A stretch of 64,000 bases of DNA, taken from Eudorina sp. 2006-703-Eu-15 (taxonomy: Eukaryota > Chlorophyta > Chlorophyceae > Chlamydomonadales > Volvocaceae). The notes under the pieces were generated by a model, which was not told the origin of the DNA, did no database searches, and saw only the letters and a program-made list of their open reading frames with translations. Location: positions 877,501 through 941,500 of the forward strand of contig BDSI01000006.1 in NCBI GenBank assembly GCA_003117195.1, read 5' to 3'. The position numbers were made by a program, and so were the translations under genes. Shown here piece after piece: positions 1 to 12,786 of this stretch; within the stretch, counting starts at the first letter, position 1; the number at the start of each line of letters is the position of its first letter.

Positions 1-181
1 GGGGATTCAGAGAGGGACACAGCTCGGGCCGGGGCTCGACGCCGCTCCCGAGCTCTATTCCGCGCATCACGGCACGGGCTGTCTGTCCGCCTGCCTCCCG
101 CTCCGTCCCCCCTCCCCGCACCCTCACCTCCCCCGTCCGCTGCCGCCTCGTCCCCTCTCCTCCCCTCCCCCCGCCCCGCAG
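1..181. other. Intron end or upstream sequence of the TKL kinase
   Basis: No exon can be placed here with confidence. The last 100 bases are pyrimidine rich and end in a strong acceptor (CCCGCAG at about 175-181) in front of the first recognisable kinase exon, so at least the 3' part is an intron. The N-lobe of the kinase must lie before the window. Confidence 0.5.
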
Positions 182-3100
182 GGCGTGTACATGACGCTTC
201 TGGATGTGGCCCTGGCGCTGCGCCACCTGCACTCCATGAACCTGGTGCACAGAGGTGGGGGGGAGGGGAAGGGCAGAGGAAGGGGGGGAAGGGAGGGCAG
301 GACGGGGGCGGGGAGGGGCGGTTGGGGGCTGCGCCTCTTTGGCCCGCGCTGCAGCGGTTCTCATAGAACAATACGCGGTTCCACGTTGCTGAATATATAT
401 ATATATATTGTACATATATTTACTCCGATATACTGAGGGTTGGGGAGGGGCGGTCGGGGGTTGCGGGGCTGAGCACGGCATTTGGTTGCGGCTGCCCTGC
501 AGGGCGTGACACCCCATTCGGCAGCTCCCCCGTGGGTTGTAGGGAGTGCAGTGCGGTTCAGCCCCGCCGGCGACTGGTCCGCTGCGGCCCAGCCCCACAC
601 CCCTTACGTCCCCCTCCCCCAGGTCGATACAACCTCTCGCCCCACTTGGCAAAATTTCCCCGCATTCGCCGCTTGGCCCTGCCTCGTGTCGTCCGTGTTA
701 CCGCATACCATGTCATACCAACCCCAGTCCCACCGCCGCTGCGTCAGTCTGCTGCATCGCACTCTTCCTGTTTCTTTGCCCGTTCCCAGCATCCGGGTAC
801 CAGCCACCTGCCCACCCCGCTCCTCTGAAACCACGCTGCCCACCCCACCCTGCGCGTGTCCCTACCTCACCCCCTTACCACGCCCTCCGTACTTCCGTAT
901 ACTCTCATGCCCCCCCATCCAGACGTCAAGCCCGCCAACCTGCTGCTGAAGTCCAACCCGCGGGACCACCGCGGCTTCACCGTCAAGCTGGCGGACTTTG
1001 GGTTCGTGCTGCACCTGAGTGAGGTGGCGGAGGACGGCACCCGCTTCGCCGTCGCGGACCAGGCCTGCGGCACGTGAGTGAGAGGGAGCCCAGGGGGGAG
1101 GGAGGGGGCCCAGGGGGGAGGGAGGGAGAGCGCGGCAGCTTGCTTGCGTGGGGCAGCAATCATTCATCGGTACATTAATGGTCAGGAAGCACAACGGTCC
1201 CTCGGAGGCGAGGGCGGGCGTAACGGTGAGAGACCTCACAGTCCCCCCGGTCGGGAGGGAGGGAGGGAGGGGGAGAAATGACAAGGGAAAAGAAATCCAG
1301 AAACGAACCCGGGCACACCCAGAAATTCTCAGGATACTTATGGAGGAGGGGGGGGTCGGCGGGTAGGCCCAAGGAAAGCGTCGTCGGGTGTTTGTTGCTC
1401 TCTTGTGGAGGGCTACTGGGTGCCGCGGATCGTCCCGCAGCTCAAGGCTCCCACACCCCCGTACATCATGTTGGTACGGCACACGTGAAACCTCCCCCCG
1501 CCAAACCCTACCTCCGCCACCCCCACCCCCACTTCCCCGGAATGCAGGGTGACTCACATGGCGCCGGAGGCGCTGCTTGCGAGTGAGTACGGCAGTGAGG
1601 TGGAGCGGGGGCCGAGGGGAGTGGGTTGAACGAGAAACGGTAACTCCTGAACCTGGCACAACGTGTGTGCGTTTGTGTGTTTGTGTATCTGAGAAGAGAC
1701 CCGCCCGACCCGTGTTTGTGTGTTAGCAAGGAGGGTCTCCGGGGGGGGGGGCCGAAGGCCGCGCGGGGGGCTGTGCGGGCGATGGGAAGCGGCGCTCGGT
1801 TGGGCTGGGGGGCGCCGGGCGGAGGGGAGCGGTGGTGATGGTGGGGGTGGTGGCTGGCTCGGGGCGTAGGACACTGGGGGGGGGAGTGCTGCATCGGTGG
1901 ACAGACATGCCTAGCCCCGCCCCTGCCGTTGCGGGTTTTGTGGTCCTCTGCCCCCCCTTCCCTTCCATCGAGTTGCTTGCGCCCCTGCCCCTCCCGCTTC
2001 CGCACTTCGAAAATGTCTACCAATTTTCTATACCCTCCCCCTCCCCCTTCCGCTCCTCCTCCCCCTCCCGTTCTCGCAGAGGCCAAGATCGACGCATCGG
2101 TGGACATCTACGCTTTCGGTGGGTGGATGGGGTGACGGGGCCGGGACGGAGCGGGGCCTGGGTGTGGGGTGGGTGGACAGGGTGACGGGGCCGGCAGGAG
2201 GGTTCATGCACGAATCCACGAATCCACCCACCTGCCCATCCATCAACAACAAATCCGATACCCGAGCAACCCGTGGATCTTTGCGCCCTTGGGGGTTGGG
2301 GGACCTTGCCTATCGGTATCCTCTTCATCTCGGGAATTCGCACTGGCCCCCAGGCCCCCAGACCCCGCCCCAACCCGGCTCCGTTTCTCGTACCCGCCTC
2401 CGCACCCCCCGGCCCCTCGCCCCCGCCCCTCAGGCATCCTGATGTGGGAGATGTTCTCCGGCGGCGTGCGGCCCTTCCCGCGCCTCCAGCCCGACAAGAT
2501 CCCTCGGGCCGTGTACCGGGGGGCCCGACCCACCTTCTCGGACAAGGTGCCTGCAGCCTACAGGTGGGCGGGCGGACCAGGAGGCCGGGTGACGGGGGAG
2601 GGGGTAGAGGGGGGTATAGGAAATTGGTAGACATATTTATGCTGCGCTGCTGCCAGAGCGAATATCCGATAGAGACTCGACTATACCAGGATCTCCAGCG
2701 AAGTGACGACGGGAGAGGGGGGGACCGGGGGAGCCCAGGCGATGCGGGCGTGTGGTGTTTGTGTCCAGGGAGGAACCTCGCCCGACCCCAACCCAGCAGC
2801 GGTGCATCCCGGGTGTGTGTTCGCAAGCAGGCAGAGCCGGGGTGCGTGACATGCGAGGGGGCCAGAGCAGTGCTCTGTCTGTATTGTCCGTATGCGTATG
2901 TAATCAATGTGTATATACATCCAGCGCCCGACCCACATACGGTAGTACATAAAAAAAGGCTGCGGTGTTGGAAGAACGCTGTGTGCGGGTGTGTGTGCAA
3001 GTGTGTGTTTTGCGGAAGGAAACCCGTTAGGGCGGGTTGGCGGATCTGCGGGGTCTGTCGGGGGTTGCGGGGGCGGGGGCGGGGTTAAATTGAGAAAAGA

Positions 3101-3630
3101 AATAAACCCGAAGAACGAACCCGGGCACACCGCGGGGGCGGGGTGGGGGGCTTCGGTGGACAAGGCCGGCACCCGTCGTCCTCCACCTTTGCTCGCTGGC
3201 AGTCAGCGCAGTCTCAACATGTCTACCCTGCCCCTCGGACCAACCCCCTTCCCCCCTCCCCCATGTCTACCAATTTCTTATACCACCACCACCACTGCCT
3301 CAGCGGCCACTGTCCTGGACGCCGGCACCCTCCCCTCCCCTCCCGGCAGTTAACCCTGCCTCTGGCGGCATTCTTGTTCACCTGCCTTCCCGCCGGACCC
3401 CGCCCCTTTGGCTTTCCTTTTTTTACCCGCCCACCCCCCTTTTCCCCTCCGCCCGCTTCCGCGCCACACCCCACACCCTCGGTCCCTCGGTCCCCCACCC
3501 GCCGCCCCCCGTTGCCGTCCTGGTCAGGAACCTCGCCCTCGCGTGTTGGGGCACGGACCCGCACCGCCGCCCCAAGGCCTCCGACGTGGTGTGCCTCCTC
3601 AACAACCTGCTGCAGGAGATGGAGGGCTGA
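182..3630 (+). CDS. TKL-type protein kinase, C-terminal catalytic lobe (5' partial)
   Basis: Six exons join in phase: 182-254, 923-1073, 1548-1582, 2080-2118, 2434-2563 and 3528-3630 (TGA), giving 176 residues. In order they carry the catalytic loop HRDVKPANLLLK (split by the first intron after HR), the DFG motif in KLADFGFVL, the activation segment CGTVTHMAPEALL, the F-helix Asp in DIYAFGILMWEM, and the H/I-helix Arg in HRRPKASDVV. This motif set, with LLLKSNPRDHRGFTVKLADFG, is typical of the tyrosine-kinase-like kinases expanded in chlamydomonad algae. The G-loop, catalytic Lys and N-terminus lie upstream of the window. All catalytic residues visible are intact, so an active Ser/Thr (or dual) kinase is likely. 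Substrate is unknown. Introns are G-rich at the 5' end and C-rich at the 3' end, and three carry dispersed repeats. Confidence 0.88.
1270..1322 (+). repeat. Intronic dispersed repeat family B, copy 1
   Basis: Inside TKL intron 1074-1547. It shares with copies at 3081, 27334, 27932 and 52311 a G-run, then an A-rich GGGAAAAGAAA segment, then AACGAACCCGGGCACACC. The AACGAACCCGGGCACACC part is identical to the copy at 3081. Confidence 0.6.
2003..2036 (-). repeat. Intronic dispersed repeat family A, copy 1 (reverse, near acceptor)
   Basis: Inside TKL intron 1583-2079, ending about 45 bases before its acceptor. It reads ATGTCTACCAATTTTCTATA and then runs into the C-rich tract before the AG. It is the reverse complement of the family A core TATAGGAAATTGGTAGACAT with one substitution. 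Confidence 0.75.
2611..2663 (+). repeat. Intronic dispersed repeat family A, copy 2 (forward, near donor)
   Basis: About 50 bases into TKL intron 2564-3527. It has a G-run, the exact core TATAGGAAATTGGTAGACAT, then ATTTATGCTGCGCTGCTG and CCAGAGCG. This is the fullest forward copy and matches 25353-25404 over nearly its whole length. Confidence 0.8.
3081..3131 (+). repeat. Intronic dispersed repeat family B, copy 2
   Basis: Inside TKL intron 2564-3527. GGGGTTAAATTGAGAAAAGA leads into AATAAACCCGAAGAACGAAC and CCGGGCACACC. Its first half is the reverse complement of the copy at 27932-27967. Confidence 0.65.
3191..3284 (-). repeat. Intronic dispersed repeat family A, copy 3 (two partial reverse copies)
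   Basis: In the 3' part of TKL intron 2564-3527. One partial copy (about 3191-3233) keeps the CTGGCAGTCAGCGCAG end and ATGTCTACC. A second (3262-3284) reads ATGTCTACCAATTTCTTATA. With the forward copy at 2611 they make a long inverted repeat inside one intron. Confidence 0.65.
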
Positions 3631-5650
3631 GCGGAGGAGGGCGGCGCGGGGCGGGGCGGGGCAGGGCGAGGAGGAGGAGGAGGAGGAGGAGGAGGAGGAG
3701 GAGGGAGGACAGGGAGGGGGTATGGGGACGGCAGCGGAGCGGAGGGAAAGCGGGGACACGGGCCCCTCCCCCAATCAGCAGCCTTGGGGGCACCGATCAC
3801 GAGGGCCGCCATCTCCTCCTCCTCTCGTGCTCCTCCTCCTGATGTGCGTGCATCTAGATCTGGATCTGGATCTGCCGGCGGCCCCCGCCTGTTTGGTGTT
3901 GGCCATGAGTGAGAAGAGCTAGCGCCCATAGAGCCCCAGAGCAGGGACCCCCACGCCAGGCGAGCGAGCGTTTTTTTGGCCCTCCTCCCCGGGAATTTAA
4001 AAAAGCGCCTTCGTCGCCCGTGGGGCGGACGCCCGGCTCCGAAACGGGTGGAGCGACGGGCGCCGCGGGCGCGGAGCGGAGCCGTTGGGTGGTCGGTTGG
4101 TGGGTTGGTTGGTTGAGACTGTTGAGAGGGGGTGAGGGGAAACCGGTGAGGGGCGTATGCGGGTTGGGTTCGGGCCCAATGTTATTTTTGCGTATGGGGA
4201 GGGGGGCGGAAGGGAGGGGGGGAAGGGGGGCCGGAGCGAAAGGATGACATCCCGGGAGGGGTCCTCGGTCCCACCCGGAGTCTTCCCGTCCCGACCATTC
4301 ATGGAATATGACGAGGTGTACCGGATCCAGATGAGGTGAGGTCAAGTTCGTCAAGGAATGGGCGGGGTTGGGCTGGGGCGGGAGTGGCGGTGGTGGTGGT
4401 GGTTTCGGAGTCGGTGCTTGCCTGCGCGCGAGTTCGTGCGTTTTTCGTTACAGCAGCATATACACACATACGCGCGCGCACGCACGCACGCACGCACACA
4501 CGGACGGACGGACGGACGCTCTGTCTTTGTGCGCGCGCGATGCGTGCATTTCGTGTCGCCATTACCTATTTATGTTGTCTATTTTGATACAGGAGAAGAG
4601 AGAAAAGAGAGAAGAAACAATGCTACATGTCGGCCGCAGCAGGACGGGATCCCGAGTGCCGTCGTTGGGCGCGCGATGGGGGTTGCTTGTTTATGGGATG
4701 ACGTGGCGCGTGTTTGAGGTGGGGTGGCGGAGGCGGAGGGGGGGAGCGCGCTGGCGCTCGGGGACGGTCAGGTACTGTACGTCGGACTGCTGTACAGGCT
4801 GGGGTGGAAGGGGTGTTGTTGAATTAATTGGCCGGCTGGCTGCTCAACTCGATGGCGGCGGGACCGCGGAGGGAGGGGGAGGCTACCGTACTGCGTGAAG
4901 GGATGTGATGTGCTCGCGTGATTTAGAGGCGCGCGCCGGATTTTCCTCCATCTGATATGCCCCATGCATAGAGAGGGCTGCCATCCTGTCCACGGCTGGG
5001 TGGCTAGCCGCGTGTTGTTGTCGTCTCTCTTGTCTGGCCGTCGCATCCTCCCTGGTCCCGGTCCTTGCTTCCGTCGATGGGCCGCCATACACGGGCGCGC
5101 TGCCGGCTTGCGGGGGCCGCCGTTCCTATGTCTGTGTCTGTGTCTGTGCCGCCTTAAAAGTGCTTATGTGGGTCTTACGCGTTGCCCGTGCCCGTGCCCG
5201 TGCCCGTGCGCGTGTGTCATCATTGCCAAGCATCTCTCGTGTGGGTCGCGACGCCGCGCAACAGCACCCGTAGGTACATGCGTGCCGGCTGCTTGCCGGC
5301 TGTCCGGGCGCTGTGCCGCGAGGAGCGAAGTCCAGCTTTGTAAAATACAACTGAGCCGCTGTGTGTATGTGTGTATGCTTGTGTGTGTATGTATGTACGC
5401 GTGTGTGTTGCATGCTTGGAGTAGGTGTGCGCGCGTGTGCGTGAATCGGCCTGGGTGATGAGCGGGGCTGCGGCTGCTGGGGGGTAGGGGTGCTGCTGCT
5501 GCTGGGGGTGGCGGGGGTTGGGTTGGCGGGGGCCTGGCAATCACGCTTGGTGTACTTCATGGGGGGGCCCTGGGCTAGGGGGAGGTTAAGGTTGGGGGCC
5601 TGCGGAAAGCAGGAGGCGGTAGCGGCTGGCTTGGGCCCTCAAGCCGCACC

Positions 5651-5684
5651 CGTTTGGTCCATCAAGACAACAAAACCGCATAAT
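5651..5684 (-). repeat. Dispersed repeat family C, copy 1
   Basis: On the minus strand it reads GCGGTTTTGTTGTCTTGATG followed by GACCAAA. The same core recurs at 32010-32076, 33675-33752 and 51911-51950. Confidence 0.5.
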
Positions 5685-6920
5685 GGCATCAAGCCGGCAC
5701 TGGTGGTTTCTGGTTGTTGAGACGGTGACGGTGTGGGGGCGCGACGACGAAGCGCCGCACCCTTCTTCCAGGAGGCTCCGGTCATCCGCGTCGCGGCCGG
5801 CCAGGTACGGCGCGTGACCCAGGGGTCACGGCCTGGGGAGCCCGATCCGCATCATTGCACCAACAGGCACTCGGTGGGGTCGCACTGGCAGCGGCATTCG
5901 CCAGCGACAGCCTGGCCACTTGCCCGGTGCTGGCGTTGGAGTTTGGTGCGGGTGTACGTCGCCGCTGGTCTTGCTGCTGCTCCTGGCGGTAGGTGTTGGC
6001 TTCACCCCTCTCGCTCACCCCCCAGGGCCCGATTGGGCTGTGTCAGGATGGCCACACTGCACACGGGGCGGGCAGGGCGCAAGCCTGAAGCAGATGGCCG
6101 GACAGGCAGACGGGCGGACAGACGGATAAACAGACAGACAGACAGACAGACAGGCGCGTCGGCTTGCGCGCGGGTTTACCGAGTGTCTGATTGTGGTGGT
6201 GCTGGTGCTGGTGCTGGTGCTGGTGCTGGTGCTGGTGTCCAAGAAGGTCGTGCTGATGGTGGTGCTGATGGCGGTGGTGGTGTCCCAAGATGTTCCACAT
6301 GATGAAGATGGTTGTGGTGGTGGTGGTGGTGGTGGTGTAGTAATGGTGATGGTGATGAGGGTGAGGGTTTTCCTGCTGCTGGTGCAAGGGCGTTTCTTTC
6401 AGGGATGGTGCACCCGTGGCGATCGCCGTCGCGGGCCTCTGCTGCGGCGATGGAGGAGCGTGGAGCGTGCCTCGGCGGTGATATGCCATGCGCGGCGGCG
6501 GTACGAGGGAAAAGAGAAGCGACGCGAGGCCCGGAGAGGAAGACTGGCCGCGCGGCGGCGCGAGCGTGGGCTCTCAGTCGGGGGAGGATGAAGAGAAGGG
6601 GAGGACAAGAAGGTGGGGAGGATACGATGGGGAGGATAGGGTGGGCAGGATGAGAAGGGGAGGATAAGGAGGAGGTGATAGAGGTTAAGGCGAGGACAGG
6701 GGCGGGGCGGGGGGAAGGTGGTGAGGCGCCCGGGCGGGGTCGCGCGACTCATGGACCCCTCGGTTCCAGATGGACCCCCGGCCGTGTGAGAGGCCGGGTA
6801 TTGGGGTAGGGTAGGGGCACTTGAAGATCGGGCGCTCAGAGAAGGGGTGGCCACCCGTGTGCGTGTGTGCATTTTGATGTTGCTGTTAAAGGGAACTGGA
6901 AGGCCACCAGACAGAGAGCC

Positions 6921-6958
6921 GGTGTGTGTTTAGAAATGCAACCCGGTGTGTGTGTGTC
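6921..6958 (+). repeat. Dispersed repeat family D, copy 1 (flanks GT runs)
   Basis: Contains GTGTGTTTAGAAATGCAACC followed by CGGTGTGTGTGTG. Near copies lie at 16521-16543 (+), 35922-35948 (+) and 53461-53494 (-), each joined to GT/CA microsatellite sequence. Confidence 0.5.
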
Positions 6959-7580
6959 CTTGTGTATGCGTCAAGAAAGGCGGATCGATCCGAGGTATGC
7001 ATGTGAGGGGTGTATGTGCGTGTAAGCCGGGTCATGCGTGTACGTGTGGGTGTATGCCGTACATGTGCGTGGGTGGGTGGGTGTACGATGGAGAGGGCGG
7101 CGGGTGGGAAGACGAGCTCAGAAGGGAAGAGGCGGAGGAGGGTACGACATGTCCTGTTCGGGAGGGGAAAACGGAGGGGAGGGGTGGCGGGATGGGTTGT
7201 CGGAGAGGGCGCGGCTCCCGGGAGGGCTCCCGGGAACGGTGTTCTTGTCTCCAACTCTCGATGGCGTTGGTGGCTCGAATCGCGTGAAGCGGGGATAGAA
7301 AACAGCGGTCCGCCTCTCTGAGGCGGTGTTTGTGTTTTGCCGAGAGACCCGGGTGGGAGTGTGGCGGTGTGGGCGTGGGTAGGGGCAACGCACGCCCTAT
7401 GATGGACCGAGGGCTTGCCTAGCACCCGCCCCCAGGACCGTAAGGCAATTTTGCGTTTCATGGCGGGGCTGGGCGGGGCGGGAAGAAGGGTGTCCGGCAG
7501 TGGAAACGGCGGCGGGGCAGGTTCTCGCCGCCTGGGGGTGGGGAATGCTGCGCGCAGTCCGGCCTGGTCCTCAACCGCCG

Positions 7581-7611
<31 letters not shown>

Positions 7612-10600
7612 GCGGACGTGCCCCCCCCCCGGGGCCCTCCCCGCCTTCTTTGCTACCGCCCTGTGCCTCCCGGGTGGGACATGCTGTCTGGTTCTGTTCT
7701 GTTTGGTTTGGTTGGCATGCGCGACTTTGGATTTTACCTCTTGTTTCGCGCAGTGCGCCTTGAGTAATCTCATTCGGTTTAGAGTCTCGGCGCATTCGCC
7801 GGCTTCCGTTGACAGGTCCGTCCGTTAGGTGTTTGCCCGCCGGTCAGGTGGTCGCGTGGATTGGTTGGCTGGTTGGTGGTTTGGTTGGTGTCGATGGTGG
7901 TGGTTGATGGTTTGGCTCGGGGGGCGCGTCGGCCGGTTTGGCGAGTGTCGCTGGGTGATGGCGGAGGTGTCAGCCTCAGCTCCTGCGCGTATCGCACCGT
8001 ACCGCATCGTACTACCGTACGTCTGTCTGATCCGTGGGGTGTCGGATTCATGAGACGGCTGTGCTTCGTACCTGGGTGGTCCAACGGGGTATGTTGGGCC
8101 CCGGGGTGGTTGCATTGGTGCAACGGGAGCATCTCAAGTCATTGATTCATCGGTGCCGAATGGCGCCCCCACATCGCTGCTGCTGCCTGATGGTGCCTCT
8201 TCTCCTGTCTGTCTGTCTGTCTGTCTGTCTGTCTCGTCGGTGGTCTATCTGTACAGTCATTCGGAGGACGGCGGGACGGGGGACGGCGGGGGGAGGCAGA
8301 GTCGCCGGGGTCACCAGCCTGTGGCCCAGCGGCGTTCAAGCGCCCCCTGCCGTACCTGTGTAGCACCTACTCATGAGTGACCTGGGAAGCCAGCCAGCGC
8401 GCAGTTCCGTCTCGTCTGTTGTTGTTCCACGTGTTGTTGTCCATTTCTCCATTCCTCGCGACTCACGCAAAGAAAGAAACAAAGAAACAAGAATCTGTCG
8501 GACGGAGGAGGGTGGGGAGGGGGTCGCGGCGGCCGCCGGTGATGCACCGTACTGCCCTGCAATGGGGAGCACAGGGCCTGCGGCAACTCGTAAGTATTAG
8601 CCCGTGGTCGGGGTCCAGCGTCCTGGTCATGGCCGACGGTTGTTTTGTTCCGGTATGCACTCCGGTATGGCCCACGTGGCCCATCTATAGATGCTGGACT
8701 GGGTGTTTAGAGTGCGGCCAAAAGATGGATGTTGCCTGAAGGCACTTAAATGATACTTTTCTCTGTGTGCTAGTACCTCCATGATCGGGTTGTCAATGGC
8801 GTTGGAAGCGGTAAGTCACAACCGGTGAGTCACTACCGGTGACGTTTGGTGGCGCAGCCCAAGCGGGTGGAAGAGGCGGCACAATTTGCTCATCATTACG
8901 CGATGCCTGAAAAGATAGTTGGCGGTTGGCGGTTGATGTGTGCTCACTACCAGGAAAGCTCGGTGTGGTCTGCCAGGAGGTGTAGTCATGGGGGGGACGG
9001 CTCAGGTTGGCGATAAGATTAGCACGTTAGCCTTGGTTGCGGCGATGGTGGTGGGTGGCAGGTGCTGCCTTTCCCAAAGGGTCACCCTTTCTTCTATGGT
9101 TATGGAGTGCTGCGAGGAGCAGGGCTTGCCGTACAGCATAGCACGCGACCGCCGTACACCGCTGCAGTCATGTCGGACACCGTCTTGTCGTCTGATGTTG
9201 CCGGACGGATCCGGCTGTGAGGGGTGGCGACCCAGGGTGCTGCCACGCCCAGCCCTACACGGGTGGAACGAAACTGTAAGCATGACCGCAACAGGGGGCC
9301 GGGCTGGCGGCCGGAAAGCGGCGTCCAACCTGCCCAGCTGACGAGGATGCGCCCAATACCCCCCCTTGGTCCGTTACTTCGCCAGCTCGCTACCCCAGAG
9401 CCCGAGCTAGTGAAGGGAATGCAGCCAGGCGATTCACGAAAGTTACCAGTGATCACACACATTACTTATTATAGGCTTTAGGATTGAGGGTGTCTGTCAC
9501 ACCTCGTTATTATTAGGGATGTTACAGCGGACCCCGCGGGTCATTGTTGTCTTGTCACCGGTTGTGCAGCAGACACCATCACCGTCACCGGTGGGTCTGT
9601 GGAGAGACGCGCCCAGCCTGTCTGTGATCTATCGTGATGTCGATGCCTTCATCAGAGTGTTTGATACCGTACACGCGCAGTGAAACGAAACAGGCGTACG
9701 TACGCACATGTATGGTGACGGAACATGAGCTCAGGGGCGAGAGGGCTGGAGGACAGGCCCGGCCAGGACTTCATGCCCATCGAATCGATCATGTCTACCT
9801 ACCTACCTGGGCAGGCTGCTGCATGGGCGCCATCCGGCGGAACCGTTACAGAGGGGCTGCTGGCGTGCTGGGGCGCCAAAGCAAGTCTCAAGCCATCAGG
9901 CCGAAGCCCTGACACCTGTCACACGTCCAGCCCACATCCTGACATCGAATGCACGTACAACGTCCCGATGAGCGCCACATGTCAATCCCACGCAAACGTT
10001 ACATCTAAGCCCGAACATCATCAGCCCCACAACCATTGTACGGCATAGATCCCTGGGTCGGTCCGTCTCGACGCTGGTTCTTCAACCGACAAAACTGTTC
10101 CGACATTGTGTACACAGCACTGCACGGCGCAGTTGCCCACAGAGTCGCCGCTCCTCCCGGGATGGAGTCCCCGGACATGTGCACTTCATTCGGCAGAGGT
10201 CGGAACCTCTCACAGTAGTTGGGACCCGCGTACGCAACAAACAACCGGCGGGCCCCAGGCTTGCGAACTGACAGTCGATCCGGTCGCGGTGTTGGACGTT
10301 GGAGGTTGGACGTTGGAGGTTGGACGGCGGTGGCGACGCGCGGTGCGGATGTACGCATCAGCCGGGGGCTGATGGCTGTGCACATACGCACAGTGTTTTC
10401 CCGCCGGAGTTCGATCCACAACTCGCTTGGTCCGCTCACTAACCTACCTCGTGGTGCCCGTCCGGAGTGCCCTGGTGGTGGCGCCAGTTCGTTTAGGCAG
10501 TGTATGGTGAGGAAGCGGCGGCTGTCGCCGTTGGCTGTCACCGATGACCCTAGCGGGGCCCGATATAAAACATCCTTAATAAAGAAACCTACCGACGCAG

Positions 10601-12387
10601 GCAGCGACGCACGAACACCGCACGACACCGTACCACTGCACAGGCAGCAGCAGTCGCGCCCTTTCTTGGTCGCTCGTCGTCCCCCGGTCTTTTCACTGCG
10701 CGTGTGTTTGCTTGAGGCCTCGCCGAAGGCATCAGTGTGTGCACCGTCGTGTAGAGCGGGAAACCCGCCCGGCGGCGCGCGAGCCGGCAGCAGCACCGCG
10801 CCCGCACCCCGCCGACGTCTACATTCGTCGTCCACCCGCAGTACGGTACCCGCAGCCCCTGGAGGGTGAGCCAACCCTCGCACCGCCGCCGTCCTCGTTC
10901 CGTCAAATGGGGTCCGGCCGCCTGAAGGAATAAAGGCCCCCTCCCGGCGCCCCAATTCTCTAAACCCCGGGGCCCGCCCCGCCATCCATCCGCCACATGA
11001 CCGTTGACCGTTGATCGCTCGCCGCTTTATTCATCTCCCGCCGGCTGGAACACCCGGCATCTGCTGCCGTACATTGCCGTACTGCTGTGCCGACGCCTCT
11101 CATCAGTAGGACGACCCCCGGGCCCCGCTCCATGCCCCCGCACCCTTCCTCCACACATAAATACAAACCCATCGTCCTGCAGGATCCCGCCATCCACCAT
11201 CCCCTCCCTCTGTTCTCACCCTCAGCCCTGGCCACAACTAACCTCCACCTCCTAGCCAGCTGCCGTCATCGCCTTCCTTCCTCCTATGCCGAACAAACCC
11301 CTCCCCGTATCCATCCTCTTCCTACCAATGACCTCATATCCCTCAATTCCCACCTGATCGGAGCCAGTCAGATCCCCTTCCGGCCCTTCCGTCTCCCCCG
11401 TCCAGTCCCTCCCGCCTCCCAGTCCATTTGTCCAAATCCCGCCTCACCCCCCCCTCTGCCAGTTGGCCGCCCCCCCCGTCGTCCCACCCATTCGACGGCC
11501 GCCCGCCGCGTCTTCCAATCTCTCCCCTAGCTACCCCCGGCCGCGCATAGCAACCCACGCCCACCTCCCCGCCGCCACCAGCTGCCACCACCACGCAAAT
11601 TGCGCTGCTGCCTTGCTGGCCGGGTGCGCCGCTCCGCATGCACAGGGTGCCGTGCCGAATGCCGAATGCCGTGTCGGGCACTGGAAGCCAGCCGTCCAAC
11701 CCACGCAGGGGTCAGCGAGGGCTCCGGCGGGCTCCCCTCGCATGCAGCCGCCAACCCATACCGGTCCTGCTGCTGCCCGGCCCTCCTGACAGCTCCCCCT
11801 GCGGGCAGCCGCCGCACAGCGAACCGAATGAAACGGCTCATATGGCCCAGCAAGTAGCGGGCCCTCATAATTGCGATGTCATAATGAGCAGCGCAAACAT
11901 CCTTACACGCACATGGCCCCTCTCCGGTGCCCCGCCGGCTTGGCCCTCACTACTTATGCGCTCGTGCCTGTCTACCTACCGGCAGCAGCGCTGCACCCTT
12001 TTCCCCCCTCGCTCGAGAGCCTCCTTCCGGGTCCTATCGCATCGACGCCTGCCACTCTGCCTGCCTGACTGCCTGACTGGCCGACTGCCTGCCTGACTAT
12101 CGGCAGGAGACGCCCACTTCGCCGAGACGCCGACCCCTCGTGCATGTACGGCACTTCCCGCGGAGCGAGAGCTGCACCACTCCACTCCAAGAGATGATTG
12201 ACCTGCAGCCGCACGCATCTTGTCCATTCAGCGCGCGCCCATCGCGCTGCCGCCCTCCCTCAGCCCTTAGCCGTCACTGCTGCGGTTTTTGCGACGCCCC
12301 AGGAAGGCCCACGTCCCCAGAGCGGCCACCGCCAGCCCCGCGGCGACCATTAGCCCCCTGCAGCGGATGGACGAGCGAAGAAGTAGC

Positions 12388-12522
12388 AGGGAGGGCGGGA
12401 GGGCGGGAGGGCGGGAGGGCGGGAGGGCGGGAGGGCGGGAGGGCGGGAGGGCGGGAGGGAGAGAGGGAGGGCGGGCGAGCGGGAGCGCGGGAGGGCGGGC
12501 GGGAGGGAGGGAGGGAGAGAGG
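12388..12522 (+). repeat. GGGAGGGC tandem repeat
   Basis: About ten tandem GGGAGGGC-type octamers followed by degenerate GGGAGG units. It lies about 260 bases past the 3' end of the nucleotidyltransferase gene and could form G-quadruplexes. It creates a spurious Gly/Arg open frame. Confidence 0.85.
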
Positions 12523-12786
12523 GCGTCATCATGCGGTGTCCCGAGGCGAGGCGAGACGACATTTGCAGTGCATGGGTTATATGTACCGAGTTATATGTAC
12601 TGCGGAGGCGCGAGGTGCATAGATACGACCGGTCCTTGGGTCGTTGCCTAACTAGCGCCTCCCAGCGGCTGGCGCCCCGCCCTCACGCCCGCATGTGCGG
12701 CAGCAGGCACCACTCGCTCGCTCGCTGTCTACCGTATCCGCGCGCTCCCCGTGCCGCGCCTGCCTGCACCCCCCCCCCCGGAGCCC

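Larger units (their letters stand above)
3631..12786. other. Long intergenic stretch without a recognisable gene
   Basis: I find no exon chain or protein motif on either strand. The stretch holds simple repeats: (AGG)n at 3670-3705, CCCGTG hexamers at 5180-5215, GACA at about 6128-6152, GGTGCT and GGT runs at 6187-6240 and 6312-6336, TCTG at 8212-8235, a 14-bp TTGGACGTTGGAGG duplication near 10294-10325, and GGGAGGGC units at 12388-12470. Open frames such as the one at 10005-10985 (-) look compositional. Some exons of unfamiliar proteins could be hidden here. Confidence 0.5.

Noticed and set aside
10005..10985. A 326-codon minus-strand open frame
   Set aside because: No domain or splice context. 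Part of it translates the TTGGACGTTGGAGG tandem repeat, and long chance frames are common at this GC content.
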